Below are positions 30,537 through 37,523 of a DNA stretch of 42,459 nt, piece after piece (the first letter of the stretch is position 1; each line of letters begins with the position of its first letter). The position numbers and the translations under genes were made by a program. The notes under the pieces are model-generated. The model saw only the letters and a list, made by a program, of their open reading frames with translations. It was not told the DNA's origin and did no database searches. The stretch is from NCBI GenBank assembly GCA_002709225.1, contig PAQH01000158.1:1-42459 (forward strand), read 5' to 3'. Origin of the DNA: Planctomycetaceae bacterium. Its GTDB lineage: Bacteria; Planctomycetota; Planctomycetia; Pirellulales; Pirellulaceae.

Positions 30537-30542
30537 ATTATA
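30537..30542 (-). promoter_or_regulatory. Candidate -10 box of the acyl-CoA dehydrogenase gene
   Basis: A perfect TATAAT (minus strand, 30542-30537) lies 54 bp before the ATG. The best -35 candidates are weak: TTGTGC at 20 bp, or TGCGAG at 17 bp. The 20-bp palindrome lies about 110 bp upstream. Planctomycete promoters are poorly defined, so this is tentative. Confidence 0.35.
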
Positions 30543-30550
30543 AGGCCAAT

Positions 30551-30853
30551 TCACTGGTTCTCGCACAATCGAAAACGCGACACCAGGCTACATCCCACAT
30601 CCGAATTGCTTGCTACGAACAACGCCCCCACCACCTGCGCGGGCTCGGCATCGGGTTCGCGAACCCGATACCACACCGCACGTGGCCTGCAGATGATCTC
30701 ATGCATTAATTCCTCACCCGGACAACGGCATGCGTAGTACCCAAAACGTTGACACCGTTTACAATTGCACCCTGCGAATCCGTTTGAAACCGCCTTCACT
30801 TTCACCGCTTTCGTCAATACGTCGCGCAGGAATCGATCATGCTGTTGATTCAT
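30551..30853 (-). CDS. Small cysteine-cluster protein, function unknown
   Basis: A 100-residue frame starting at ATG 30853, with an exact AGGAGG ribosome-binding site 5 nt upstream. The product has a tight cysteine cluster CNCKRCQRFGYYACRC (C-x-C-x2-C-x6-C-x-C), a possible metal-binding site, followed by a segment PGEELMHEIICRPRAVWYRV. Against it: the frame overlaps the start of the plus-strand DUF1080 gene by 15 bp, with start codons facing away from each other, and contains a 20-bp palindrome. The AGGAGG falls in the codons for Leu-Leu of the DUF1080 signal peptide and could be chance. It lies 68 bp before the acyl-CoA dehydrogenase on the same strand. Existence as a gene is about even. Confidence 0.45.
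   Translation of the reverse strand: MNQQHDRFLRDVLTKAVKVKAVSNGFAGCNCKRCQRFGYYACRCPGEELMHEIICRPRAVWYRVREPDAEPAQVVGALFVASNSDVGCSLVSRFRLCENQ
30650..30669. promoter_or_regulatory. 20-bp perfect palindrome, candidate operator in a divergent region
   Basis: ATCGGGTTCGCGAACCCGAT is perfectly self-complementary over 20 bp. It lies between the divergently transcribed acyl-CoA dehydrogenase (start 30482) and DUF1080 gene (start 30839), the usual place for a TetR- or LysR-like regulator site. It is also inside the small Cys-cluster frame. No regulator gene is nearby. Confidence 0.5.
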
Positions 30854-31492
30854 TCAAGCCTCCTAAGCTTTGCTTTACTGAACATCGCGCCCCCCCTGGA
30901 CACCGCAACGACAAATCAGAGGTTTAGCCAACTGTTCGATGGCAAGACCCTGTCAGGCTGGGAGGGCGATCGAAAACTCTTTCGAGTCGTCAATGGCGCC
31001 ATCGTGGCGGGCAGTCTGAAAAAGGCAATCCCTCAAAATGAATTCCTCTGTACCCGCAAAACCTTTGAGAATTTTGAGTTGCGACTCCAAGCACGCCTCC
31101 GAGGAAAAGGAGACAACGCGGGCATCCAATTTCGTAGTCAGAGAATACCGAACAATCACGAAGTAATCGGCTACCAATGTGACATGGGAAGCACTTCCGA
31201 ATTCAAGAATATCTGGGGGTGGCTCTACGACGAATCTCGCCGGCGCACATTCCTGGCACGGCCGACGCCCAACACAACAGCCGACCATTTCAAACCTAAC
31301 GACTGGAATGAACTACGAATTCGTTGTCAGGGACGACGTATTCAAATCTGGCTCAACGGAGTGCAAACCGTTGATTACACCGAACAGGACAAGCGGATCA
31401 GCCGACGCGGTGTGATTGGTCTACAGATCCATGGCGGGGCTGCATCGGAAGCCTCCTACAAAGCAATACGCATTAAGGAGCTGCCCCCCTGA
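30839..31492 (+). CDS. DUF1080 (3-keto-disaccharide hydrolase-like) secreted protein
   Basis: 217 residues. A hydrophobic N-terminus (MLLIHSSLLSFALLNIAPPL) is a likely signal peptide. The mature part has the DUF1080 concanavalin-like signatures FSQLFDGKTLSGWEGDRKLF, then VVNGAIVAGS, FENFELRLQARLRGKGDNAG followed by IQFRSQ, NDWNELRIRCQGRRIQIWLN and GVIGLQIHGG. Known members hydrolyse 3-keto-glucosides or bind glycans; the substrate here is unknown. ATG 30839 has AGGA 7 nt upstream. Its first codons overlap the opposite-strand Cys-cluster frame. The gene is convergent with the kinase downstream. Confidence 0.9.
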   Translation: MLLIHSSLLSFALLNIAPPLDTATTNQRFSQLFDGKTLSGWEGDRKLFRVVNGAIVAGSLKKAIPQNEFLCTRKTFENFELRLQARLRGKGDNAGIQFRSQRIPNNHEVIGYQCDMGSTSEFKNIWGWLYDESRRRTFLARPTPNTTADHFKPNDWNELRIRCQGRRIQIWLNGVQTVDYTEQDKRISRRGVIGLQIHGGAASEASYKAIRIKELPP

Positions 31493-31557
31493 CGCGGCAA
31501 CGGCCAACGGTGCCATGGACGTGAAATCCCACCGACATGAACAGGTGTCACTCGCAA

Positions 31558-32484
31558 TCACGCAACACGCTGTGTATCGATCGGTGACGGTAGTCGCAAC
31601 CTCTGAGCGAACATCGCAACTTCCAGTTCAATCATTTCCGAGACGATTTCCTCGGCGTGTGGACGGCGACATGGTTCTTTAGCGAGCATTCTCATGACCA
31701 TGGCAATTAGATTGTCGGGCAATTCTGGCGTCAGACGCTCTAACGGCAGTGGCCGTGTACAACGGTGCGCTTTAGGCAGGCAGTGTGAATCCGCAAGCGC
31801 AAACGGAAGCCGACCAGTCAGAGCCTCGTAGAGCAGTACACCAAGACCGTAAATATCACTGCTGGCGTCAACAACTCGTCCAGCAACAAACGTCTCCGGC
31901 GCCGCGTAGTTCAACGTCCCCGTGAACACCTTGCGACGCTGGTCACCGGAAACAGCCCTGCGAGTGCTCATCCCTAAATCAATAAGCAACGTGTGCCCGG
32001 TCGTTGCCACGTAGATATTACCTGGCGTTAGATCTCCGTGAACCCAACCTGCTTCGTGCAGTGCCTGCAAACCTTCAGCTACTTGCCGAAACACCCACAA
32101 ACACCGCGGCGCTAAACGCCACATCGAAACGCCGAGCAGATCGCCCCAGGTCTCACCTGGGAAATAGGGCAATACAAGATAGTTTGGAGACCTCGTGAAC
32201 TCCGCCTCCAGCACTGTTTGCACGTGTGGATGAGAAAATTCTTGACTGACCGTCGCTTCTCGACGCAACATGTGCAGGGCCGTCTCGGAAACGTCTTTCT
32301 CTAGCGGCACTTTGACAACGTAATCCGCCTGCCCACTGGCGGAAAAGTGTCGAGGTCTCGCGCGGTACGCAACGAACCAACGCCCGCGGCCGATCTCAGT
32401 AACTCGCTCCCACTTTCCGATCTCGAGATCGGCCCCTGCGGTGTCTGGTTGGGGTTGCTGTTTCAGCGAGGTTGACATTGACAT
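31558..32484 (-). CDS. Soluble Ser/Thr protein kinase
   Basis: A 308-residue single kinase domain without membrane anchor, unlike many PASTA or planctomycete kinases. Motifs: nucleotide loop IGRGRWFVAY (32-40, third Gly replaced), Lys58 in YVVKVP, Glu76, HGDLTPGN (149-156, Asp151 catalytic, Arg of HRD replaced by Gly), IDLG (168-171 instead of DFG), and TGTLNYAAPE (activation loop end). LLYEALTGRLPFA and KEPCRRPHAEEIV complete the C-lobe. The lack of the HRD Arg suggests activity without activation-loop phosphorylation. It follows the helicase by 118 bp on the same strand; they may form one transcription unit. Substrates are unknown. Confidence 0.92.
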   Translation of the reverse strand: MSMSTSLKQQPQPDTAGADLEIGKWERVTEIGRGRWFVAYRARPRHFSASGQADYVVKVPLEKDVSETALHMLRREATVSQEFSHPHVQTVLEAEFTRSPNYLVLPYFPGETWGDLLGVSMWRLAPRCLWVFRQVAEGLQALHEAGWVHGDLTPGNIYVATTGHTLLIDLGMSTRRAVSGDQRRKVFTGTLNYAAPETFVAGRVVDASSDIYGLGVLLYEALTGRLPFALADSHCLPKAHRCTRPLPLERLTPELPDNLIAMVMRMLAKEPCRRPHAEEIVSEMIELEVAMFAQRLRLPSPIDTQRVA

Positions 32485-32601
32485 TTGAAACCCCGTGCTG
32501 CCGAGACAACCACCCGGTCGAAGTACCTGTCTCTTGCATCGGCTGATCCCCGCCAGAAATCCACCTGAGATCCGTCACAACGTCACCAACAAGTACCAGC
32601 G

Positions 32602-34902
32602 TCACCGTCCGTTGCGATCCGCCTCTGCCATCATCTTGTCGGTACTCGTCGGGTCGACTTGCCGGCACGTGTGTTCCAGTTCGTCGCGCAGGCTGAATAA
32701 ATCGGCACGCCATTCTGCCGTAGAAACATCGGGCGGTGTCAATTGAGAGAATTCACCCAATAGAAGTAGCAAACGCAACAAGTGCCGAAATATCACTCCC
32801 TCCTGCTTCTGCAATCTTTTTCCGGTGATGTACTTATTGAAGTCCCCTCCCCATTCCAGCAACTCTCCAGCCACCCATACCGGCACTGTATTCATTCCAT
32901 GTACACCAGGGAACTCGAAGTCAAACAGCAACCTCAATTTCTCCGCAAGCGTCAGAACACGTCCACCACCATCATCAAACGCCGTCTCGTCATCTTCGTC
33001 GTCGTCATGCTCCGCGGACAACTCGCCGGGACTGACCAGCCCCATCTGCAACAATTGAACATCCAGCCGCATAGTCGCCAACGGACCCGGTGGAAGCTCG
33101 TCGTGGCCAGGCACCCACACCTGCGGCCCGATAGAACGTGGCATGGCAAGGACGCTCTCCATCGCCTGAATACGTTCGCTACGATCAGCAATACCGAGAT
33201 GCTTGATCAGGAACACGCCAAACAACGGGTGAGTCCCGCGAAAAAGCAACAACTGGGAAAGCTCGGGACGGGGGCGGACGGTGAGAGGTTGATAACGTGT
33301 CGATCCTGCTTCTTCCGCTGCCCCACCGTTAACCTGCAAGGCAGTCGCAACGACTTGACCAGGATCTGCTACCTCGCTCACATCGTCAGTTGCCGGCGGC
33401 TCTGGTTCCAGCTCCACGTAACCGGCCCGCCACAAAGTCAGCAACATCGAATCCAATTCCCGCTGCCCAACCTCCTGCTGCCGCCCTTCCACAAGCCGCC
33501 TTCTTATCAGCTCCCGCACTCGCGATATGTCCGGAATCGCCTCTAGCAGATAAGCCAATAGTCTCCAAGGCAAGCCGCCGCGGCTCTGAAGCTTGCCCGG
33601 CTCCGCATGGATCAAACGCGTGAAATGGGATTCTTCCCAGTACTGTTGCGTCGCCCGCCTCGTCGGCATCTTTTTCTTGAGTGCCTTCTTCGCTTTGCGC
33701 AACCCGGGGTCTTTTGTGTCTGCCGGAATTTGGTCAAACTTCTGTCGCCACCTACCAATCTTCACATCATCTTCGTGGGCCAGTCCATAGACATGTCCTT
33801 CAACATCGAATTGCGGGCGACCTGCACGACCAAACATTTGATGTGCCGCACTCGCATCCAGAAGCCGTTTTTTCTTGGGAGGCCCTTTGAGCAAACTCGG
33901 AAGGAGGACACTACGAGCAGGTAAATTAATCCCAGCAGCCAACGTTTCCGTGCAAACCGTAACAGCGAGCAACTTGCGCTGAAACAAGTCTTCGACAATC
34001 CGCTTGTACTTTGGCAAAACGCCGGCATGATGAACACCAACTCCCCGCATCAGCAGCTGCCTGATTTTGGGCCCCGCACCTTGTGACCAGTCGTATCCAT
34101 CCAACGCAGCAACCAACGCGGCCTGCTGACCGTCGACTAGCAGCTTCTTCCCCTTGAGCTGCTCCGCAGTACTCCAGCAGAGCTCCCGATTAAAACAGAA
34201 CACCAATGTCGGAGTACGGCGTTTCTGATCGTCACCCTGCGCCATCTCCTCTAACTGGTCCGCCAGTAACTGGTCACCAATCCAGTGAAATGAAAGAGGG
34301 ACCTTACGGTCATTACTCTGTATCAACTCAAGGCGTCGTTGATGCGATGTGGCAAGCCATCTCACAAATTCATAGGGATTCCCTACGGTCGCAGACAGCA
34401 ATAACATGCGCACATTTTTCGGCAGTAAGCCCAGCGTCAATTCCCAAACGACACCTCGCTCCGGGTCATTGAAGCTATGAAACTCATCCATTACCACTGC
34501 CGCGACACGCTCTCCATCAAATTTGCCATCATGCAACAGTCGATTGAACAAGATCTCCGCCACGACGACCAAAATAGGGGCATCTGGATTGACTTGGCGA
34601 TTACCTGTAATCAAACCCACGTCATCTTCCGAATACCCCCAGCGTTGGACCGAAGCTTGTAATTCACGCAACTTCTGTTCGGTCAATGCAATCAACGGCG
34701 TGGTGTAATAGGCCCGCTGCCCGGTTCGCAAAGCTTCAAAAATCGCCGCTTCAGCAATCAAAGTCTTGCCAGTCCCCGTCGGCGCGCATACCATCACACC
34801 TTCCGGAGACGTAAACCAAGCCAGCAGCGCCTCTTCCTGAACTGGATAAGGCTCCACCTGCAATTGCTCGAAATAGTCGTTCGCCAATTGGTCTCGCGAC
34901 AC
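32602..34902 (-). CDS. DEAD/DEAH-box helicase of the Ski2-like type
   Basis: 766 residues. Helicase motifs: Walker A APTGTGKT (40-47), PLIALTEQK, DEFHSF (139-144), LLLSATVGNP (168-177), HHAGVLPKYKRIVEDLF (291-307), TLAAGINLPAR and QMFGRAGRP (355-363). The HHAG, AAGINLPA and FGRAGRP segments are typical of the Ski2/Mtr4/Hel308 class of superfamily 2. A 350-residue C-terminal part includes a Lys-rich stretch (ALKKKMPTRR) and an acidic stretch (HDDDEDDETAFDD) and is not assignable. RNA or DNA substrate cannot be decided. The start is GTG 34902, 2 bp after the stop of the 76-residue gene, indicating translational coupling. Confidence 0.92.
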   Translation of the reverse strand: MSRDQLANDYFEQLQVEPYPVQEEALLAWFTSPEGVMVCAPTGTGKTLIAEAAIFEALRTGQRAYYTTPLIALTEQKLRELQASVQRWGYSEDDVGLITGNRQVNPDAPILVVVAEILFNRLLHDGKFDGERVAAVVMDEFHSFNDPERGVVWELTLGLLPKNVRMLLLSATVGNPYEFVRWLATSHQRRLELIQSNDRKVPLSFHWIGDQLLADQLEEMAQGDDQKRRTPTLVFCFNRELCWSTAEQLKGKKLLVDGQQAALVAALDGYDWSQGAGPKIRQLLMRGVGVHHAGVLPKYKRIVEDLFQRKLLAVTVCTETLAAGINLPARSVLLPSLLKGPPKKKRLLDASAAHQMFGRAGRPQFDVEGHVYGLAHEDDVKIGRWRQKFDQIPADTKDPGLRKAKKALKKKMPTRRATQQYWEESHFTRLIHAEPGKLQSRGGLPWRLLAYLLEAIPDISRVRELIRRRLVEGRQQEVGQRELDSMLLTLWRAGYVELEPEPPATDDVSEVADPGQVVATALQVNGGAAEEAGSTRYQPLTVRPRPELSQLLLFRGTHPLFGVFLIKHLGIADRSERIQAMESVLAMPRSIGPQVWVPGHDELPPGPLATMRLDVQLLQMGLVSPGELSAEHDDDEDDETAFDDGGGRVLTLAEKLRLLFDFEFPGVHGMNTVPVWVAGELLEWGGDFNKYITGKRLQKQEGVIFRHLLRLLLLLGEFSQLTPPDVSTAEWRADLFSLRDELEHTCRQVDPTSTDKMMAEADRNGR

Positions 34903-34904
34903 GG

Positions 34905-35135
34905 CTAGAGGCTCGCTCCCAAAACAAGAATGGCTTTCTCATCCGTCGGCGCACGGCTGGCACACCCGTACAACGAGCGGAGAATTCCCTCCAGCAGGGT
35001 ACCTCGCGCACGGTACCCCGTTTTCAACGATCGATAGTTCAAACCGAGGCTACCCCGACCTTCAACAACAAATACCGCCCCTTCCGGAGAAGCGGTGCGG
35101 CCATTAGACCAACGTCCCAGATTGGGGATCCACAC
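34905..35135 (-). CDS. 76-residue protein, translationally coupled to the helicase
   Basis: Frame from GTG 35135 to TAG 34905-34907. The GTG is preceded by an exact AGGAGG at 5-nt spacing. It overlaps the end of the 159-residue gene by 32 bp and stops 2 bp before the helicase start, a compact arrangement that argues for a real gene. The product (MWIPNLGRWSNGRTASPEGA ... TDEKAILVLGASL) has no signal or membrane segment and matches no family I know. It may form a unit with the helicase. Some doubt remains because the AGGAGG lies in Gly-Gly codons of the upstream gene. Confidence 0.55.
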   Translation of the reverse strand: MWIPNLGRWSNGRTASPEGAVFVVEGRGSLGLNYRSLKTGYRARGTLLEGILRSLYGCASRAPTDEKAILVLGASL

Positions 35136-35583
35136 CCACTCCTCCTACCACAGCAGCCAGAGTCTCCAGCACGAGCAATAGCGAACCTGGGTCCAGAAAC
35201 TCCTCCTCTTCATCACTACCAGGCACGAGCCGCTCGAAGTGGAAGATGTCAAAGCGAGCAGTGGAACCTGCGAGCATGTCGAAGCGTTGTTTCTCCTCGG
35301 ATGTCAAATCGTTGACATCCAGCTCATCCTGCAGCTCGCGAATCTGATCCTGGATTTCGTCGCCCTCGACATAACTGATATCCATGCCAGAGAAATCGGC
35401 TGGTGAAACCAGTGTCAGGGATTCGAACTGCCCTCCTTCAGGACCCGCCCCGGCCAGTTCATATCTGCCACCCAGGCTCGCCAAACTCTCAAGCACCGCT
35501 TCGACAGTCGGACGTTTCTCTGCTTTGAAAAGCACAAAGAAAGTTTCTCGCCAACGGTACTCGTCATTCTCGAAAAGTGACAT
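35104..35583 (-). CDS. 159-residue acidic protein of unknown function
   Basis: ATG 35583 (MSLFENDEYRWRETFFVLFK) is chosen, because the upstream open frame to 35661 is Arg/Thr-rich and unlike the rest. The product is acidic and mixed alpha/beta, with a repeated FxVLFxAExRPTVEAVLESL-type start, a charged middle helix (DEIQDQIRELQDELDVNDL) and a hydrophobic C-terminal helix (LLLVLETLAAVVGGVGV). No family is recognised; I have the impression of planctomycete restriction but cannot test it. It heads the block with the 76-residue gene and the helicase. Confidence 0.75.
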   Translation of the reverse strand: MSLFENDEYRWRETFFVLFKAEKRPTVEAVLESLASLGGRYELAGAGPEGGQFESLTLVSPADFSGMDISYVEGDEIQDQIRELQDELDVNDLTSEEKQRFDMLAGSTARFDIFHFERLVPGSDEEEEFLDPGSLLLVLETLAAVVGGVGVDPQSGTLV

Positions 35584-35758
35584 GCGTGCGTCTACTTTCT
35601 GCGTTGTGCGTGTCGTTCGTGTTCTGTGTCGATTCCTCTGAACACTCCTTCGTCCAGGCAATCAGCCTAAAGCCTCATTGCAAGTCATCGCTCCCACCGA
35701 AACTATCCTGGTAAACACAACTCTGCCGAAAATACGGATTACCGATCCTCCCGACGTA

Positions 35759-36037
35759 TCAAGAATCAGAATATCCCTCATCTGGACCCGGCTCTTGCCC
35801 CGTCTGCCAGGCTTCCATGGAACGCAAGACATGATCGCGTTCTTGCTGTGAATTTACCCACACCGATTCATCCATTTCGAGCCGTACTTCATAGTCCCCT
35901 TCATGATCGCAATCTTCGTGGCCACAAAAGTGGGGAACCTGTGACACCCACAATATCCGATACAGCGGAATATGTTTGTCATCGACCAAACAAAAAATAC
36001 TTGGCATTCGGGTCCCTAACTTATAGTGAGTCTTCAT
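35759..36037 (-). CDS. 92-residue protein of unknown function
   Basis: Starts at ATG 36037 (MKTHYKLGTRMPSIFCLVDD); an internal ATG at residue 11 is an alternative. The middle has a compact His/Cys/Asp segment (HFCGHEDCDHEGDYEVRLEM) that could bind a metal, and the C-terminus is acidic. No family is known to me. It lies 44 bp downstream of proC on the same strand and 175 bp upstream of the 159-residue gene. The small size and lack of a clear ribosome-binding site lower confidence. Confidence 0.65.
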   Translation of the reverse strand: MKTHYKLGTRMPSIFCLVDDKHIPLYRILWVSQVPHFCGHEDCDHEGDYEVRLEMDESVWVNSQQERDHVLRSMEAWQTGQEPGPDEGYSDS

Positions 36038-36081
36038 TTATTTCACACGAGATACCGTTGCTCGTGTTACGGCAGCACAAG

Positions 36082-36885
36082 TCATTGTTTCGCCAACACG
36101 CGCGAACGATCGGTGGCTGCCTGGACCGCTGCAATACATGCTGCGGGCACCGCGTGCGACTCAAGTACTTTCAAGCCAGCAATCGTCGTTCCACCCGGAC
36201 TCGCTACGCGATCCCTCAGAACCGCCGGGTGCTCTTTCGTCTCGGCCACCATCTCAGCCGCGCCACGGACCGTTTGGACGGCAAAAGCCGTCGACAATTC
36301 ACGAGGCAACCCCATCAGCACTCCACCGTCGCTCAGCGCTTCGATGATGGTATACACAAACGCCGGGCCAGATCCGGACAAGCCAGTAATCGCATCCAAC
36401 CATTGCTCTTGGACGCAAGCGCTTGTTCCGACTGCATCCAAGAGACTTCCCACCAATTTTCCATCCTCAGCGTTCGCGCCATCGGCCAATGCATAAGCTG
36501 ATGCACCAATTCCCACCAGGCACGGCGTGTTCGGCATAACACGAATCACACGCTGTGTACCAAGTCCCGTACAGAGCTGCTCTAATGGGACACCCGCCGC
36601 AATAGAAACGGCTAGTTTGTCACCCGTAACGCACCCCTGTAAATCATTAAGAACGACCTGCATCACTTGAGGTTTGACCGCCAGAATAAAAACCTCCGAT
36701 TCCGCAACGACCTGGCGGTTGCCCGCCGCGATTCGGGCATCCGGAATACTCTCTTTGAATGCATTTAGTGACGCCTCGGCTGGATCATAGATCACCAACT
36801 GCTGCCCCGGGACACATCCCGCCTGGACCCATCCGCGGGCCAGTGCTTGCGCCATCTGTCCGGCGCCAACTAATCCAATTTTCAT
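36082..36885 (-). CDS. proC: Pyrroline-5-carboxylate reductase
   Basis: Last step of proline synthesis: NAD(P)H reduction of 1-pyrroline-5-carboxylate, cytosolic. The ATG at 36885 gives the canonical start MKIGLVGAGQMAQALARGW with the dinucleotide-binding GxGxMA fold; an in-frame GTG 21 nt upstream lacks support. Further signs are FILAVKPQVMQVVL, the SIAAGVPLEQLCTGLG strand, VIRVMPNTPCLVGIGASAYA, and the C-terminal GLSGSGPAFVYTIIEALSDG and HPAVLRDRVASPGGTTIAGL (the SPGGTT family signature). Length (267 residues) is normal. It is the first gene of the minus-strand cluster, facing away from the metal importer operon. Confidence 0.96.
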   Translation of the reverse strand: MKIGLVGAGQMAQALARGWVQAGCVPGQQLVIYDPAEASLNAFKESIPDARIAAGNRQVVAESEVFILAVKPQVMQVVLNDLQGCVTGDKLAVSIAAGVPLEQLCTGLGTQRVIRVMPNTPCLVGIGASAYALADGANAEDGKLVGSLLDAVGTSACVQEQWLDAITGLSGSGPAFVYTIIEALSDGGVLMGLPRELSTAFAVQTVRGAAEMVAETKEHPAVLRDRVASPGGTTIAGLKVLESHAVPAACIAAVQAATDRSRVLAKQ

Positions 36886-37290
36886 TTCCAGTATTTTTCT
36901 TTCCACAGCAACAACTCAGCTGCGAGACGTATTCCGGCTGCATTTTGATTTCTGCTGTCTGACTGTTGCTGCCCCGAGCAACGGCACCAATGCTAAGAAA
37001 ATCACTTGCTCAAAACAATGTTACGCTAGTGGAACAGCTGCGTGCGTCAGCACAATCCGCAGTGAGTAAGGAGTGAGAAATACGCTCCTGTGTGATATCG
37101 CTAAATCCCCGTTTGCAGTTGTTGCCATGTCTTACCGGCGCTTCAATGGCCAAGAGACTCCGGAGCACGCAGCCACCATAAACCGTTATCTGTGCGGAAG
37201 GAAATGAAATGTCCAGCAACGTCACGGTGTAGCCAGAGCATTCTTGACGAGGTGTGAATAGCGGTAAAAAATCCGACAGGCGCGCTACCC
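36886..37290. other. Divergent intergenic region between proC and the metal importer operon
   Basis: About 400 bp without a convincing gene. Several open frames exist, including a minus-strand frame 37010-37297 starting at a GTG with GGAGG 4 nt upstream, but the product has a Cys/Ser-rich, unconserved look and its start overlaps the importer promoter. No tRNA or clear repeat was seen. Confidence 0.5.
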
Positions 37291-37319
37291 TTGACACTTT
37301 TCCTCCGGCGAAAGAAAAT
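37291..37319 (+). promoter_or_regulatory. Sigma70-type promoter of the metal importer operon
   Basis: TTGACA (37291-37296, perfect -35) and GAAAAT (37314-37319, four of six) are separated by 17 bp. The predicted start near 37326 lies inside the adjacent dyad at 37321-37336, giving a leader of about 200 nt before the binding-protein gene. It is the best consensus match I found in the window. Confidence 0.55.
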
Positions 37320-37320
37320 A

Positions 37321-37336
37321 TTTTGGTTAGTCAAAA
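37321..37336. promoter_or_regulatory. DtxR/MntR-box-like operator overlapping the start of the importer operon
   Basis: TTTTGGTTAGTCAAAA has dyad-like ends (TTTTG...CAAAA) and matches 13 of 16 positions of the DtxR/MntR-family type TTTAGGTTAGCCTAAA. It directly follows the -10 box, where a metal-dependent repressor would block initiation. Comparison is with remembered consensus; binding is inferred. Confidence 0.45.
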
Positions 37337-37456
37337 AACATTGGCGATGGTGCTCTCTCGGTCTCGGCTCTGCTAACCGCGCCCGGTCCGCGTTCACCGA
37401 GGAACAAGTGCCTATCTGGAATCTAGTTGCAAACTGCCGATACCGCCAATTGGAAG

Positions 37457-37479
37457 ACGCAGTGGAACGGCCACTGCGT
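37457..37479 (+). other. Perfect 9-bp stem / 5-nt loop hairpin in the importer leader
   Basis: ACGCAGTGG-AACGG-CCACTGCGT is perfectly complementary. It sits in the predicted 200-nt leader, 44 bp before the first ATG. No T-run follows, so it is not a standard terminator. It could stabilise the mRNA, form part of a leader switch or be an operator. It does not match the manganese riboswitch features I know. Confidence 0.45.
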
Positions 37480-37523
37480 TAGCGCGTCTCGTCCTCCCTG
37501 ATACAAAACCCTAGTGACAAAGC

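Noticed and set aside
30749..30777. TTGACA at 30749-30754 as promoter of the DUF1080 gene
   Set aside because: No acceptable -10 at 16-18 bp; the nearby TACAAT (30760-30765) has no matching -35.
32471..32484. TTGACATTGACAT direct repeat on the plus strand
   Set aside because: It is the complement of the Met-Ser-Met-Ser start of the kinase gene, not a promoter.
32782..33546. Plus-strand open frame of 254 codons
   Set aside because: Antisense to the helicase C-terminal half; His/Gln/Arg-rich product with no ribosome-binding site, a typical shadow.
37010..37297. Minus-strand open frame of 95 codons with GGAGG 4 nt before a GTG
   Set aside because: The start overlaps the importer promoter and the product looks unconserved and Cys/Ser-rich; kept only as a note.
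37347..37376. Nine-codon upstream open frame in the importer leader
   Set aside because: No ribosome-binding site and no meaningful peptide; not distinguishable from chance.
37291..37482. Plus-strand open frame of 63 codons upstream of the metal-binding protein
   Set aside because: TTG start coincides with the -35 box, so the frame would precede transcription; no ribosome-binding site.
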